Shown here piece by piece: positions 15,793 through 24,896 of a stretch of 64,000 nucleotides of DNA. The position numbers were made by a program, and so were the translations under genes. This DNA is from Lichenicoccus sp965276875 (GTDB lineage Bacteria > Pseudomonadota > Alphaproteobacteria > Acetobacterales > Acetobacteraceae), in the NCBI RefSeq assembly GCF_965276875.1, contig NZ_OZ255701.1, positions 4,313,108 through 4,377,107 on the forward strand. The letters run 5' to 3'. How positions within the stretch are numbered: position 1 is the stretch's first letter; every line of letters begins with the position of its first letter. The notes under the pieces were generated by a model. The model searched no databases, had not been told where the DNA came from, and was given only the letters and a program-made list of their open reading frames with translations.

Positions 15793-17427
15793 TCAGGCGG
15801 CCTTAACGTCCGCGACAAAGCTGCTGACTTCAAGCTCCAGCATCGCCGCATGCCGCGACAGGTCGCCCGCGGCGCTCAGGACTTGGCTGGCCGCGGTCCC
15901 GGTGTCATTGGCCGCGTTGCTCACGCCGCCGATATGGACGGTGACCTCCTGCGTGGCGCCGGCGGTATCGCGCACGTTGCGGGCGATCTCGGCGGTCGCC
16001 GCTCCCTGCTGCTCGACCGCGGCGGCGATGGTGGTCGAGATCACGCTCACCTCCTGGATGGTGGTGGAGATCGCTCCGATCGCATCGACCGCCTCGCGGG
16101 TGGCGGTCTGGATCTGGCCGATCTGGGTCGCGATCTCGCCGGTGGCCTGCGCGGTCTGGCTGGCCAGGTTCTTGACCTCGCTGGCGACCACTGCGAAGCC
16201 CTTGCCTGCCTCGCCAGCGCGTGCCGCTTCAATGGTGGCATTCAGCGCCAGCAGGTTGGTCTGGCCAGCAATGCCGGCGATCAGGCCGACCACGTGGCCG
16301 ATCTTCTCCGCCGCCTCGGACAAAGCACGGACGATGGCGTCGGTGCGCTGCACGTCGGTCACGGCGCGGCTGGTGACATGCGCGGATTTCGCGACCTGCT
16401 GATTGATTTCACCGATCGAAGCGGTGAGCTGCTCCGCGGCGGCCGCGGCCATCTGCACGCCGAGGCTTGCGGTCTGCGCCGCCGCATCGACCGTGCCTGC
16501 TCGGCGGTTGGTGTCGGCCGCGGTGCCGCTGAGCGAATGTGCCGTGGTGCTGAGGTCGGTCGAGCCGGAGGCGAGGGTCCTGGCCAGGCCGCCCACTATG
16601 TCCTCGAAGCCGCGCATGCGGGCCTCGAGACGCTGCGCGCGCTGCTCCTTGACGCTCCGGCTCGCCTCCTGCTCGACGGCAAGTGCTGCGGCCCGGATCA
16701 TGTTGTCCTTGAACACGACGACGGCGGCAGCCATCGCGCCGATCTCGTCGCGCCGGCCGGCGCCGGGGACCGCCGCGTCCAGCTCTCCGGCGGCAAGTCT
16801 GCGCATCGCCTGGGTCATTGCACTTAACGGCACGGCGATCACGCGAACCAGGGTTATACGGAGCAGCAGGGCGGCCAGTACCGACACCGCGCCACTGCCG
16901 AGCAAGACGAGGATGGTGGCACGCGACGCCGCCTTTTGCGCGGCGCCCCAGTGAACCAGCTGCGTGTGTTCGGTCGTCAGGATCTGCTTGATCGTGGCGC
17001 GGATCGACGCCATCGGCACCTTTCCGGTTCCGGCATCCGCGACGTCCTTGTGCCAGGCGTCGACAAAGCTGCTCAGGACGTGCAACCGGGCGCGCTGGGC
17101 GGCGTCACCAGCGGTGAGAGCCTGCACCAGGCCGAAGGCGTGAGCGTAGTCTGCCTTGCCTTGCTGAAACGCTGCCATGTAGCTTGGGTCGCCGGTAAGC
17201 AACGAGGCACGCAGGCTGCTTTCCTGCTGCACCAGCCCCGCCATCGCATCCTTGACGGTGAGGATCACGGTGCCTGAATGGGTGCAATGCACCTGGGCAC
17301 GCTGCATCAGGCGGATCTTCTGGAAGACCAGGCCGCTGCTCGCCAGCATCACGGTAATGATTGGCACAAATGCCAGGATCATCTTGGCCCGAATCGAAAT
17401 ATCACTGATCTTTCGCGAGAGTTGCAT
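15793..17427 (-). CDS. Methyl-accepting chemotaxis protein
   Basis: 544 aa. An N-terminal membrane helix (MILAFVPIITVMLASSGLVF), a periplasmic sensing region of about 140 residues with a four-helix-bundle look (VQQESSLRASLLTGDPSYMAAF), a second membrane helix (ILVLLGSGAVSVLAALLL), a HAMP linker, and the signalling domain with the hairpin tip NLLALNATIEAARAGEAGKGFAVVASEVKNLA. It passes ligand occupancy to CheW/CheA. ATG 17427 is chosen (GGATGAGG upstream); the ATG at 17481 and the longer frame to 17547 leave too little room for the promoter of the divergent aminotransferase. No chemotaxis partner genes are near. Confidence 0.88.
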   Translation of the reverse strand: MQLSRKISDISIRAKMILAFVPIITVMLASSGLVFQKIRLMQRAQVHCTHSGTVILTVKDAMAGLVQQESSLRASLLTGDPSYMAAFQQGKADYAHAFGLVQALTAGDAAQRARLHVLSSFVDAWHKDVADAGTGKVPMASIRATIKQILTTEHTQLVHWGAAQKAASRATILVLLGSGAVSVLAALLLRITLVRVIAVPLSAMTQAMRRLAAGELDAAVPGAGRRDEIGAMAAAVVVFKDNMIRAAALAVEQEASRSVKEQRAQRLEARMRGFEDIVGGLARTLASGSTDLSTTAHSLSGTAADTNRRAGTVDAAAQTASLGVQMAAAAAEQLTASIGEINQQVAKSAHVTSRAVTDVQRTDAIVRALSEAAEKIGHVVGLIAGIAGQTNLLALNATIEAARAGEAGKGFAVVASEVKNLASQTAQATGEIATQIGQIQTATREAVDAIGAISTTIQEVSVISTTIAAAVEQQGAATAEIARNVRDTAGATQEVTVHIGGVSNAANDTGTAASQVLSAAGDLSRHAAMLELEVSSFVADVKAA

Positions 17428-17562
17428 CGTCGCCTCATCCGTTGCGGCGATGATCCTCGCGCGATCCAATGAAGCTTCCATTAACGCGATTGCAGGAAGC
17501 GGGGCCGGTTTCGCGTCAGGCGGTTCTGCTCTACCGTTCGGCGTCAAAACCGGTCGAGAACC

Positions 17563-18765
17563 ATGCCCCTGATTGCCGCCCGCCTGAACAAGATCAGCCC
17601 AAGCCAGACGATCGCGATCTCAACCAAGGCGCGTGCGCTCAAGGCAGCGGGGCGCGACATCATCAGCCTGTCGGCCGGCGAGCCCGATTTCGACACGCCT
17701 CAGAACGTCAAGCAGGCGGCCATGCGCGCGATTGCGAACGGCCAGACGAAGTATACCGACGTGTCGGGCACGCCGGCGCTCAAGCAGGCGATCGCCGAGC
17801 GGTTCCGCATCGATTCCGGGCTCGATTACCGGCCTGAGGAGATCATCGTCTGCACCGGCGGCAAGCAGGTGATCTACAACGCCATGGTGGCGACGCTGGA
17901 CGCCGGCGACGAGGTCATCATCCCGTCGCCCTGCTGGGTGTCATATCCGGACATCGTGGCACTAGCCGACGGGGCTCCGGTGATCGTTCCATGCGGCCCG
18001 AACAGCGGCTTCAAACTGCGCGCCGAGGACCTGGAGGCCGCGATCACGCCGCGCACCAAGTGGTTCTTTCTCAACAGTCCGAACAATCCGACCGGTGCGG
18101 CCTACGATCGCGACGAACTGCGCGCGATTTGCGACGTGCTGCTGCGGCACCCCGACATCTGGATCTTCACCGACGATATCTATGACAAGCTGGTCTATGA
18201 CGGCTTTCAGCCTGCCACCATCGTGCAGGTCGAGCCGCGATTGCGCGACCGCACGGTGACGATGAACGGCTGCTCTAAGGCCTATGCGATGACCGGCTGG
18301 CGGATCGGCTTCGCCGGCGCGCCGGCGCTACTGATCCGCGCGATGGACAAGCTGCAGAGCCAGTCGACCTCTAACGCCAGCTCGATCAGCCAGGCGGCGG
18401 CCCTGGAGGCGCTGACCGGCCCGCAGGACTTCATCGCGGAGATGGTCGCGACCTACCAGGCGCGTCGCGACCTGGTGGTGGACATGCTGGGCGAGGCCGA
18501 TGGCATCACCTGCCACAAGCCGGAGGGTGCGTTCTACGTCTATCCCTCGATGCAGGGCTGCATCGGCAAGACCAGCGCCGGCGGCGCCGCGATTACCGAC
18601 GATGAGAGCTTCGTGGTGGCTTTGCTGGAGGAACAGGGGGTGGCGGCGGTGCATGGCGCGGCGTTCGTCTTTCCCGGCCATTTCCGGGTCAGCTACGCCA
18701 CCGACACCGAAAGCCTGGCCGAGGCCTGCCGGCGCATCCAGCGGTTCTGCGCCGACCTGCACTGA
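17563..18765 (+). CDS. Class I/II PLP aminotransferase (aspartate aminotransferase-like), copy 1
   Basis: 400-aa fold-type I aminotransferase of the AspC Ib group. The start LSAGEPDFDTPQNV is the substrate-domain signature; NSPNNPTGAAY holds the PLP-contacting Asn, DDIYDKLVY the Asp/Tyr pair, and SKAYAMTGWRIG the Schiff-base Lys near residue 239. Family members transfer amino groups between aspartate and 2-oxoglutarate or prephenate. It shares its TGA with the start of a second, clearly paralogous aminotransferase, so the pair is a tandem duplication read as one transcript. Confidence 0.9.
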   Translation: MPLIAARLNKISPSQTIAISTKARALKAAGRDIISLSAGEPDFDTPQNVKQAAMRAIANGQTKYTDVSGTPALKQAIAERFRIDSGLDYRPEEIIVCTGGKQVIYNAMVATLDAGDEVIIPSPCWVSYPDIVALADGAPVIVPCGPNSGFKLRAEDLEAAITPRTKWFFLNSPNNPTGAAYDRDELRAICDVLLRHPDIWIFTDDIYDKLVYDGFQPATIVQVEPRLRDRTVTMNGCSKAYAMTGWRIGFAGAPALLIRAMDKLQSQSTSNASSISQAAALEALTGPQDFIAEMVATYQARRDLVVDMLGEADGITCHKPEGAFYVYPSMQGCIGKTSAGGAAITDDESFVVALLEEQGVAAVHGAAFVFPGHFRVSYATDTESLAEACRRIQRFCADLH

Positions 18766-19970
18766 TGATGCCGCTGCTGGCTGGCCGCCTGGCAGCACTT
18801 GAGCCCCCGGCGACGGTCGGCATGTCGGCGCGCGCGCGGACCTTACGCGCGGCCGGGCACCGGGTCATCTCGCTGGCGATCGGCGAGCCGGATTTCGACA
18901 CGCCACCTATCGCCGTCGCGGCCGCGCACCGGGCGGCGCTGGAAGGCGAGACGAAATATCCGCCGACCGACGGCACAATGGCCCTCAAGCAGGCGGTGCG
19001 CGAGAAGTTCGCGCGCGAAAACGGGCTCACGTTCAGCGACGCCGAGGTGATGGTCGCCAATGGCGGCAAGCAGATCCTGTTCAATGCGCTGCTGGCGACC
19101 CTGGACCCCGAGGACGAGGTGGTGATCCCGGCGCCATACTGGGCCAGCACGCCGCTGATCGCGCAGATGCTCGGGGCCCGCACGGTGCATCCGCAATGCC
19201 CGGAGGCGCTCGGCTTTGCGCTGACCCCGGAGGCGCTGGCGCAGGCGATCACGCCGCGGACCCGCTGGGTGATCCTGAACTTCCCGAACAACCCGACGGG
19301 TGCGACCTGCGGCGGCGAGGCGCTGCGCGGCTTGGCGGACGTGCTGTCGCACCATCCGCATGTCTGGGTGCTGAGCGACGAAATTTACGAGCACCTGGTG
19401 CATGACGGGCCGCCGCACGTCTCGCTGGCGGCCGTCGCACCCGAGCTGCGCGACCGCGTGCTGACACTGAACGGCGCATCCAAGACCTATGCCATGACCG
19501 GCTGGCGGGTTGGCTATGCCGGTGGCCCGGCGCGGCTGATCGCGGCGATGACGACGGTCCAAAGCCACTCCACCTCCGGCGCCAGCAGCATCGGCCAGGC
19601 GGCGGTGGTGGCGGCGTTGGGCGGCGGCCTCGAGCGAATCGCGGTGATGCGCGAGACCTATCGGCGGCGACGCGACCGGGCCGTGGCGGCGCTGCGGGCG
19701 ATGCCTGGTGTGACCTGCGCGATGCCGCACGGCGCCTTCTATGCCTATCCCGGGATTGCCGGTTGCATCGGCCGCACCAGCGCCGGCGGCGCGCTGATCG
19801 ATAGCGACGCGGCGTTCGCGCGGGCCCTGCTCGATGAGCAGCACGTTGCCGTCGTGCACGGCGCGGCGTTTGGGATGAGCCCCTATCTGCGGCTGAGCGT
19901 CGCCTCCGATGACGACAGCCTGTCGGAAGCCTGCATCCGAATGGCGCGGTTTTGCAAACGGCTGCGCTGA
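18765..19970 (+). CDS. Class I/II PLP aminotransferase, copy 2
   Basis: 401 aa, aligns with copy 1 along its whole length: LAIGEPDFDTPPIAV, NFPNNPTGATCGG, SDEIYEHLVHDG, and SKTYAMTGWRVGYAG with Lys near residue 240. The start overlaps copy 1's stop (TGATG). Loop residues before the active site differ from copy 1 (PAPYWASTP versus PSPCWVSYP), so the substrate may have diverged. Its last 88 bases overlap the convergent hydrolase gene. Confidence 0.9.
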   Translation: MMPLLAGRLAALEPPATVGMSARARTLRAAGHRVISLAIGEPDFDTPPIAVAAAHRAALEGETKYPPTDGTMALKQAVREKFARENGLTFSDAEVMVANGGKQILFNALLATLDPEDEVVIPAPYWASTPLIAQMLGARTVHPQCPEALGFALTPEALAQAITPRTRWVILNFPNNPTGATCGGEALRGLADVLSHHPHVWVLSDEIYEHLVHDGPPHVSLAAVAPELRDRVLTLNGASKTYAMTGWRVGYAGGPARLIAAMTTVQSHSTSGASSIGQAAVVAALGGGLERIAVMRETYRRRRDRAVAALRAMPGVTCAMPHGAFYAYPGIAGCIGRTSAGGALIDSDAAFARALLDEQHVAVVHGAAFGMSPYLRLSVASDDDSLSEACIRMARFCKRLR

Positions 19971-20944
19971 GCCAGGGCGGCACGGAAGAAGCGGACGACG
20001 CTGCGATTGAAGCTCGTGTGGAAGCGGGTCCGGTCAAATCCCGGCGCGCTTTCGCAGATAGCCGGCGCCACATTCCGCAGGGCGGGTGAGCAGGGTGCGA
20101 GGAAGTCCAGATGCCTCGCCCCGGCGACGATGTGCAGGGCTGCCGGCTGCGGCAAGGCGCGTTGCACGGCCTCGGCATAGAACGGCGCCGGCAGGATACG
20201 GTCGTCGCCGGCGCGCCAAAGCTGCACCGGCATGGTCACGCGCCGCAACCCGCGCCGGCTGAAGGTGAAGCCGAGCGCCGGGGCCGCTACAACCAGGGCG
20301 CGCAGGCGGAAATCCTGCCCCATCATGGCAGTTGTCTCTGTGGCGTCGGCCGGGTGGGCAGCGAGGAGGCGGCAGTCGTAGAAGCTCGGGTGGGCCGCGC
20401 AGTGGGGTGCGACGCGCGAGAGGTCGGGAACGCCCCCGGCCGCGACCAGCACGGTGAAGCCGCCGGCGGAGAAGCCGAACGCGCCGATCCGGTGTGGGTC
20501 CACCGGCCAATGCCGCAGCGTGTAATCGATCAGCACGCCGAGCGCGCGCGACCTATCGGCGATGTCCGTGGCTCGGCTCATGTCGCGGAAATTGTCGCCC
20601 GGGTGGGTGAGGGCCGCCACCACAAAGCCCGCTTGCGCCAGGGCATAGGCGGTGTCGGCGTGGCCGGCGAAGCTGCCGCCGCTCCCGTGCGAGATCACCA
20701 CCAGGGGCAGGCTATCGCCAGCGACGCGGGCGTCTGCAGCCAGGTCCTGGACGAACAGCTCGACCGGGGTGGGGCGCATCGGAGCTTTCGTCGGATACCA
20801 GACGCCGACCTCGATCGGGGCCCTGCCGCCGTCGGGGATAATGAGGTGTCTGAAACCGACATGCGCCGTGACAGCGACGGATGCCGGCGTGCAGCCGAAC
20901 AGGCTGAGAAGAACGGCGATGACGATCCACATGCGAGGCTCCAT
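19883..20944 (-). CDS. Alpha/beta-hydrolase lipoprotein (dienelactone hydrolase / PAF-acetylhydrolase-like)
   Basis: 353 aa. N-terminal hydrophobic segment WIVIAVLLSLFGC with a lipobox-type cysteine suggests export and lipid anchoring. The hydrolase core has the oxyanion region VVISHGSGGSFAGHADTAYALAQAGF, the nucleophile elbow GAFGFSAGGFT (Ser), Asp in WRAGDDRILP and His in GARHLDF. Family members act on esters or lactones; the substrate is unknown. The final ~30 residues are encoded opposite the aminotransferase's 3' end and are not family-like, so the original stop was probably lost and the frame extended. Confidence 0.82.
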   Translation of the reverse strand: MEPRMWIVIAVLLSLFGCTPASVAVTAHVGFRHLIIPDGGRAPIEVGVWYPTKAPMRPTPVELFVQDLAADARVAGDSLPLVVISHGSGGSFAGHADTAYALAQAGFVVAALTHPGDNFRDMSRATDIADRSRALGVLIDYTLRHWPVDPHRIGAFGFSAGGFTVLVAAGGVPDLSRVAPHCAAHPSFYDCRLLAAHPADATETTAMMGQDFRLRALVVAAPALGFTFSRRGLRRVTMPVQLWRAGDDRILPAPFYAEAVQRALPQPAALHIVAGARHLDFLAPCSPALRNVAPAICESAPGFDRTRFHTSFNRSVVRFFRAALAQRSRLQNRAIRMQASDRLSSSEATLSRR

Positions 20945-21046
20945 GGAATGCTATCTGCATCGTCATGGCAGCCGCGCGATGGTGTTGCAGCCGGCGTTGC
21001 GCGAACGGGCGAGCGGGTTCGTGGGCGGGCGAGTGGACGCGGCGGC

Positions 21047-21346
21047 TCAGAGGCCGACGAGCAGGGTGTCGAGCGCCCGCGTCACGCGGTCATGGTGCTG
21101 GACCAGGGAACCGACGGAACTCTTGAGCTCGTGGACCGGGATGCTCGCGATGGCCTGGGTGAGCAGGACATGCCGGCGGCTGCTGATCTCGAAGACCGGA
21201 TTGAGCTCGCTGATCGGCTTGGGCGCCATCTCCTCCGGGATAAGCGGCACCACGGCGCGTGTGGCGAGATGGGCGAGCAGCTCAGCCTGGACGTCCAGCA
21301 CGTAGCCGGGGCCGGTCGGCATCGGGTGCACGTCGAGACGGGACAT
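21047..21346 (-). CDS. ccdB: CcdB-family toxin
   Basis: 99 aa, matching the CcdB gyrase poison in length and pattern: an opening RLDVHPMPTGPGYVLDVQAELL, the core TRAVVPLIPEEMAPKPISELNPVFEISSRRHVLLTQAIASIPVHEL, and the C-terminal helix where CcdB contacts gyrase. Its ATG overlaps the antitoxin's stop as ATGA, the usual antitoxin-first order. Chromosomal ccdAB pairs serve stability or stress roles. Nothing suggests disruption. Confidence 0.88.
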   Translation of the reverse strand: MSRLDVHPMPTGPGYVLDVQAELLAHLATRAVVPLIPEEMAPKPISELNPVFEISSRRHVLLTQAIASIPVHELKSSVGSLVQHHDRVTRALDTLLVGL

Positions 21347-21585
21347 CAGAACTGACGATAGGCGGCGAGCGGCAGACCCTGCTCGGCGACGTGACGGTTC
21401 CAGGCGTCGATCGCGTCGCGGTTCTCGGCGAGCCAGCGCTCGCGCCGGCCCTCGGCAACCGCGGTGGCCAAGCCGCGCTCGCAGGCCTGCGACAGGTTCA
21501 CGCCCATCGCACGTGCGTCCCGCAGGAGGGTGGTCGGCAGGGTGACGTTGGTGGCGCGTCGCGGCGAAGTGCCGGTTGGTGTCAT
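21346..21585 (-). CDS. ccdA: CcdA-family antitoxin
   Basis: 79 aa. The N-terminal ribbon-helix-helix (ATNVTLPTTLLRDARAMGVNLSQACERGL) binds the operator and the C-terminal tail (RWLAENRDAIDAWNRHVAEQGLPLAAYRQF) binds the toxin; the ENRxAIxxWNxxVxExGLP pattern is diagnostic of CcdA. Located immediately upstream of ccdB. The pair should autoregulate from the 135-base gap before the divergent LytTR gene. Confidence 0.9.
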   Translation of the reverse strand: MTPTGTSPRRATNVTLPTTLLRDARAMGVNLSQACERGLATAVAEGRRERWLAENRDAIDAWNRHVAEQGLPLAAYRQF

Positions 21586-21720
21586 CTGTGGCGCGGACCT
21601 ACCCTAAATTTACGTCATCATGGGCGTGCTCGATGCGCACGGCAAGACGCATGGATCCGAGTTGCGGCTTATGCTTGCCGCGCGAGGACGCAGTGGCGAT
21701 GATCTGGTAGAGGAAGGAGG

Positions 21721-22491
21721 GTGACGCACATGCCCTGGATCGCGGCGCGAGGTTGGAGGGATCGCCTGGTCGTCGGCGGGCTGGCTGGCGTCTTTCTCGG
21801 TCTCTGCGGCCCGTTCGGCAGTTATCTGAACGGCTCGGCCGCGATCAGGCTCGGCTACTGGGTCGCCGCACTCCTGGCCGGAACGGTCATGATCGGTTCG
21901 GCGTTTGCCGCCGCGCGTCGGCTGGCGCTGTATTGGCGGCTGCCGGAACACTCCCTGCTGGTGCCGGCGACTTTCTTCGGGGCATTGCCGCTCGCGATCG
22001 TGTGCCGGCTTGGCGCGAGCGCGCTCTGGCCGCAGGCGATCAGCCATATCGACGTGGTGACCTGGTATGGGCAGACGGTACTGGTGACAAGCCCGTTCAC
22101 GCTCCTGTACGTGCTCGCCTGGCGTCGTTCGTCGGCACTCGTCGAGCCGCCGCGTCCAGCCGGCGGCGCCCCTCTGCTGGCCGGGTTGGCAGCGGCGGAT
22201 ATCATCGCCCTGCAGATGGAGGACCATTATGTCCGGGTCCATACGCGCACCGCATCCAGGCTGGTTCTGATGCCGATGCACCAGGCGATCGGGGATCTGG
22301 GCGAGGTGCCCGGCTTGCGTGTCCATCGCTCCTGGTGGGTCGCGCGCGACGCTGTCGTCGCGACGACGCGCCACGGCCGCAACGTGCGGCTGCGGCTTGC
22401 GAACGGGGTGGAGGCGCCGGTCTCGCGCGCCAACATCGTGTCGCTGCGCGCCGCTGGTGTCGCTACTCCGGGCTCGGCCGGTCGCGGGTAA
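21721..22491 (+). CDS. Membrane-bound LytTR-type transcriptional regulator
   Basis: 256 aa from a GTG start with AGGAAGGAGG directly upstream. Four predicted membrane helices fill residues about 15-140 (VVGGLAGVFLGLCGPFG, YWVAALLAGTVMIGSAFAA, LVPATFFGALPLAIVC, VLVTSPFTLLYVLAW). A C-terminal LytTR DNA-binding domain follows (ADIIALQMEDHYVRVHTR..., VHRSWWVARDAVVATTRHGRNVRLRLANGVEAPVSRANI). One-protein membrane sensors of this layout regulate nearby or unlinked genes. Its target is not evident; the 3' end overlaps the convergent hydrolase by 29 bases. Confidence 0.85.
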   Translation: MTHMPWIAARGWRDRLVVGGLAGVFLGLCGPFGSYLNGSAAIRLGYWVAALLAGTVMIGSAFAAARRLALYWRLPEHSLLVPATFFGALPLAIVCRLGASALWPQAISHIDVVTWYGQTVLVTSPFTLLYVLAWRRSSALVEPPRPAGGAPLLAGLAAADIIALQMEDHYVRVHTRTASRLVLMPMHQAIGDLGEVPGLRVHRSWWVARDAVVATTRHGRNVRLRLANGVEAPVSRANIVSLRAAGVATPGSAGRG

Positions 22492-23290
22492 AGAAGCCGC
22501 GGAGTGCGGCGGCGACGGGTTCTGGCGCCTCCTCGGCCAGGAAGTGCCCGGCCGGGACGGCGCCGCCGGTGACCTCGTTGTCGACGCAGTCGCGCCAGAG
22601 CTGCAGCGGATCATACCAGCCGCCGATGCGGCCGCGGCTGCCCCACAGGGCGAGCAGCGGACAAATGAGGCGGAGGCGGTGATGCGCCTCGGCAGGCTGT
22701 GGGGTGCGAGCGCGGGCTGGCTCGGGGGCGCCTTGCCCTTGCGTCGGTGCGAGGCCTGCGCGCAGGTAGTCAGCGACGGCCTCGGCATGAAAGAAGTGCG
22801 CGTCCTCGCCGGGCACGTCGCCGCGGAACCAGGCTTCCGGGGCATGCGTGACAAGCGCCTCCGGCTTGGGGTGTAACTGGCCGAACCAGCAGCTCGGATA
22901 GAAGCCCAGGCCAAAGGAGAGGTCGGCGCGGCTGCGGTGCTCCGGCACCGGCACGATCCCCAGGGTGGCGAGGCGGCGCACCTGCGTGGGGGCCTGCAAC
23001 GCCATGCGGCAGGCGACGTGACCGCCCAGATCGTGGCCGGCGACGCCGAACCTCCCATACCCGAGACCCCCCATCAGGGCCAGCATCGAATCGGCAAGTG
23101 CGGCCTCGTCGCGGTCGCGCGACAGGTCCGGGCAGATCACCTCGAAGCGGTCGGCCAGCGAGGGGGCCACCGCGTGCCACATGGCGTGCGTCTGCGGCTC
23201 GCCGTGCAGCAGCAGCAAAGGCGGCCCGGCGCCGCCGCGACGCATGCGCACCGGGCCGCTTTCGTCGAGGGTGAAGCCGTCGAAGAACAT
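22463..23290 (-). CDS. Haloacetate dehalogenase-like alpha/beta hydrolase
   Basis: 275 aa. HGEPQTHAMWH (residues about 29-39) matches the HG-PQT-W pattern of fluoroacetate dehalogenases, with Glu where Phe/Tyr is usual. The nucleophile elbow is GVAGHDLGGHVACR (Asp nucleophile), the cap domain holds the long Trp/His-rich region (SCWFGQLHPKPEAL), and GHFLAEEAPE carries the catalytic His. Asp rather than Ser as nucleophile favours dehalogenase or epoxide-hydrolase chemistry over esterase. A single gene with no obvious operon partner. Confidence 0.8.
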   Translation of the reverse strand: MFFDGFTLDESGPVRMRRGGAGPPLLLLHGEPQTHAMWHAVAPSLADRFEVICPDLSRDRDEAALADSMLALMGGLGYGRFGVAGHDLGGHVACRMALQAPTQVRRLATLGIVPVPEHRSRADLSFGLGFYPSCWFGQLHPKPEALVTHAPEAWFRGDVPGEDAHFFHAEAVADYLRAGLAPTQGQGAPEPARARTPQPAEAHHRLRLICPLLALWGSRGRIGGWYDPLQLWRDCVDNEVTGGAVPAGHFLAEEAPEPVAAALRGFFTRDRPSPE

Positions 23291-23426
23291 GCGGCGAGCA
23301 TAGAACGTGCGGCTGATTCATGCCAAAGACGCTGCCATCAAAGTCTTTTTTCGCGCGTGGCCACCCCGCCAACCCCACGCGCATACCGGTCGAAGGCTGC
23401 CGGTATGATTTCGCCTGGAGTTCGCG

Positions 23427-24896
23427 ATGTCTGGCCTGGATCCCGAGGATTGGAGCGCGCTGCGGGCGCTGGGGCACACCATGCTCGACGACATGGTCGA
23501 TCGCCTGGCAGGCCTGCGCGACACACCGGTCTGGCAGCGTATGCCGGATGCGCTGCGCGCGGAGCTGCGCGTGCCCTTGCCGGCGGAGGGTGCCTCGCCG
23601 GAGTCGGTGTATGACGATTTCCGGCGGCTGATCGCCCCCTATAGCGTCGGTAATACGCATCCGCGCTTCATGGGCTGGGTGCATGGCGGCGGCACCGGCA
23701 TCGGCATGCTGGCGGAGCTGCTGGCCGGCGCGCTGGATGCAAATTGCGGCGGCCGCGACCACGCGCCGATCGAGGTCGAGCGTCAGGTGGTGCGCTGGGC
23801 GGCGGAGATGGTCGGCATGCCGGCCGAGAGCGGAGGCCTGCTGGTCAGCGGCTCGTCGATGGCCAACATGATCGCGCTGCTGGTGGCGCGACGGCACGCG
23901 GCGGGGGTGTCGGTGCGCACCGAGGGTGTCGGCGGCCATCGGCTGGTCGGTTATTCCGGGGAGAACGCGCATGGCTGCGTGGCGCGCGCCTTTGACATGG
24001 CGGGCCTGGGCAGCGGGGCACTGCGCCGGATCGCCTGCGACGGCGCGCACCGGATGCGGCTGCCGTTGCTCGTAGAGGCGGTGCGACGCGACCGCGACGC
24101 GGGCTTGCGGCCGTTCCTGGTGGTCGGCACGGCGGGCGCGGTCGATACCGGCGCGGTGGATGATCTCGCCGGCCTGGCGTCGTTCTGTCGCGACGAAGAT
24201 CTGTGGTTCCACGTCGACGGCGCGTTTGGTGCGTTCGCGGCACTCTCGCAGCACCTGCGTGGCCTGCTGGCCGGCATCGAGCAGGCGGACAGCCTGGCGT
24301 TCGACTTCCATAAATGGGCGCAGGTCCCCTACGATGCCGGCTGCGTGCTGGTACGCGATGCGACGCTGCAACTGGAGACCTTCCGGCAAAACCTCGCTTA
24401 TCTCGCCGGCACCGACCGCGGTGTGGCCGGCAATGCACCGTGGCCGGCCGATCTCGGCCCCGAGCTGTCGCGCGGCTTTCGCGCACTCAAGGTATGGATG
24501 ACCTTGAAGACCTACGGCAGCGAACGGCTGGGTCGTATGGTTGAGAGCTGCTGCGCGGTGGCGCGCCACTTGGCAGACCGGATCGAGTCGGAGCCGTCGC
24601 TTGAGCTGCTGGCGCCGGTGGCACTCAACATCGTCTGCTTTCGGCTGCGCGCGGGACCGGAGGCCGAACGCGACGATCTTAACGCGGAGCTGGTCCGCGA
24701 CCTGCACGAGGCCGGGATCGCGGTGCCGTCGACGACCGTCATCGACGGCAAGCGTGCGATCCGCGCCGCCATCGTCAACCACCGCACCACCGACGCTGAC
24801 GTCGACGCGATGCTTGACGGGCTGCTCAGGCTGGCTCGCGCGGCATCAGCGCGTCGTCGATCTCCCTGGCCCGAACCGCCGCCGGACGCGCGCTGA
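23427..24896 (+). CDS. PLP-dependent aromatic-L-amino-acid decarboxylase-like protein
   Basis: 489-aa group II decarboxylase. The N-terminal helical domain and HPRFMGWVHGGGTGIGMLAELL match the substrate-pocket region. HAPIEVERQVVRWAAEMVG is conserved. PLP is bound by the GSSMANMIAL loop, by Asp in WFHVDGAFGAFAAL, and by the Schiff-base Lys in SLAFDFHKWAQVPYDAG near residue 296. Substrate is uncertain: enzymes of this branch decarboxylate tryptophan, tyrosine or related amino acids. No transporter is linked. The last 71 bases overlap the convergent GST gene, and the Arg/Pro-rich tail may be a run-on. Confidence 0.87.
   Translation: MSGLDPEDWSALRALGHTMLDDMVDRLAGLRDTPVWQRMPDALRAELRVPLPAEGASPESVYDDFRRLIAPYSVGNTHPRFMGWVHGGGTGIGMLAELLAGALDANCGGRDHAPIEVERQVVRWAAEMVGMPAESGGLLVSGSSMANMIALLVARRHAAGVSVRTEGVGGHRLVGYSGENAHGCVARAFDMAGLGSGALRRIACDGAHRMRLPLLVEAVRRDRDAGLRPFLVVGTAGAVDTGAVDDLAGLASFCRDEDLWFHVDGAFGAFAALSQHLRGLLAGIEQADSLAFDFHKWAQVPYDAGCVLVRDATLQLETFRQNLAYLAGTDRGVAGNAPWPADLGPELSRGFRALKVWMTLKTYGSERLGRMVESCCAVARHLADRIESEPSLELLAPVALNIVCFRLRAGPEAERDDLNAELVRDLHEAGIAVPSTTVIDGKRAIRAAIVNHRTTDADVDAMLDGLLRLARAASARRRSPWPEPPPDAR

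Noticed and set aside
20111..21355. 414-codon plus-strand frame
   Set aside because: Antisense to the hydrolase and ccdB; motifs are only on the minus strand.
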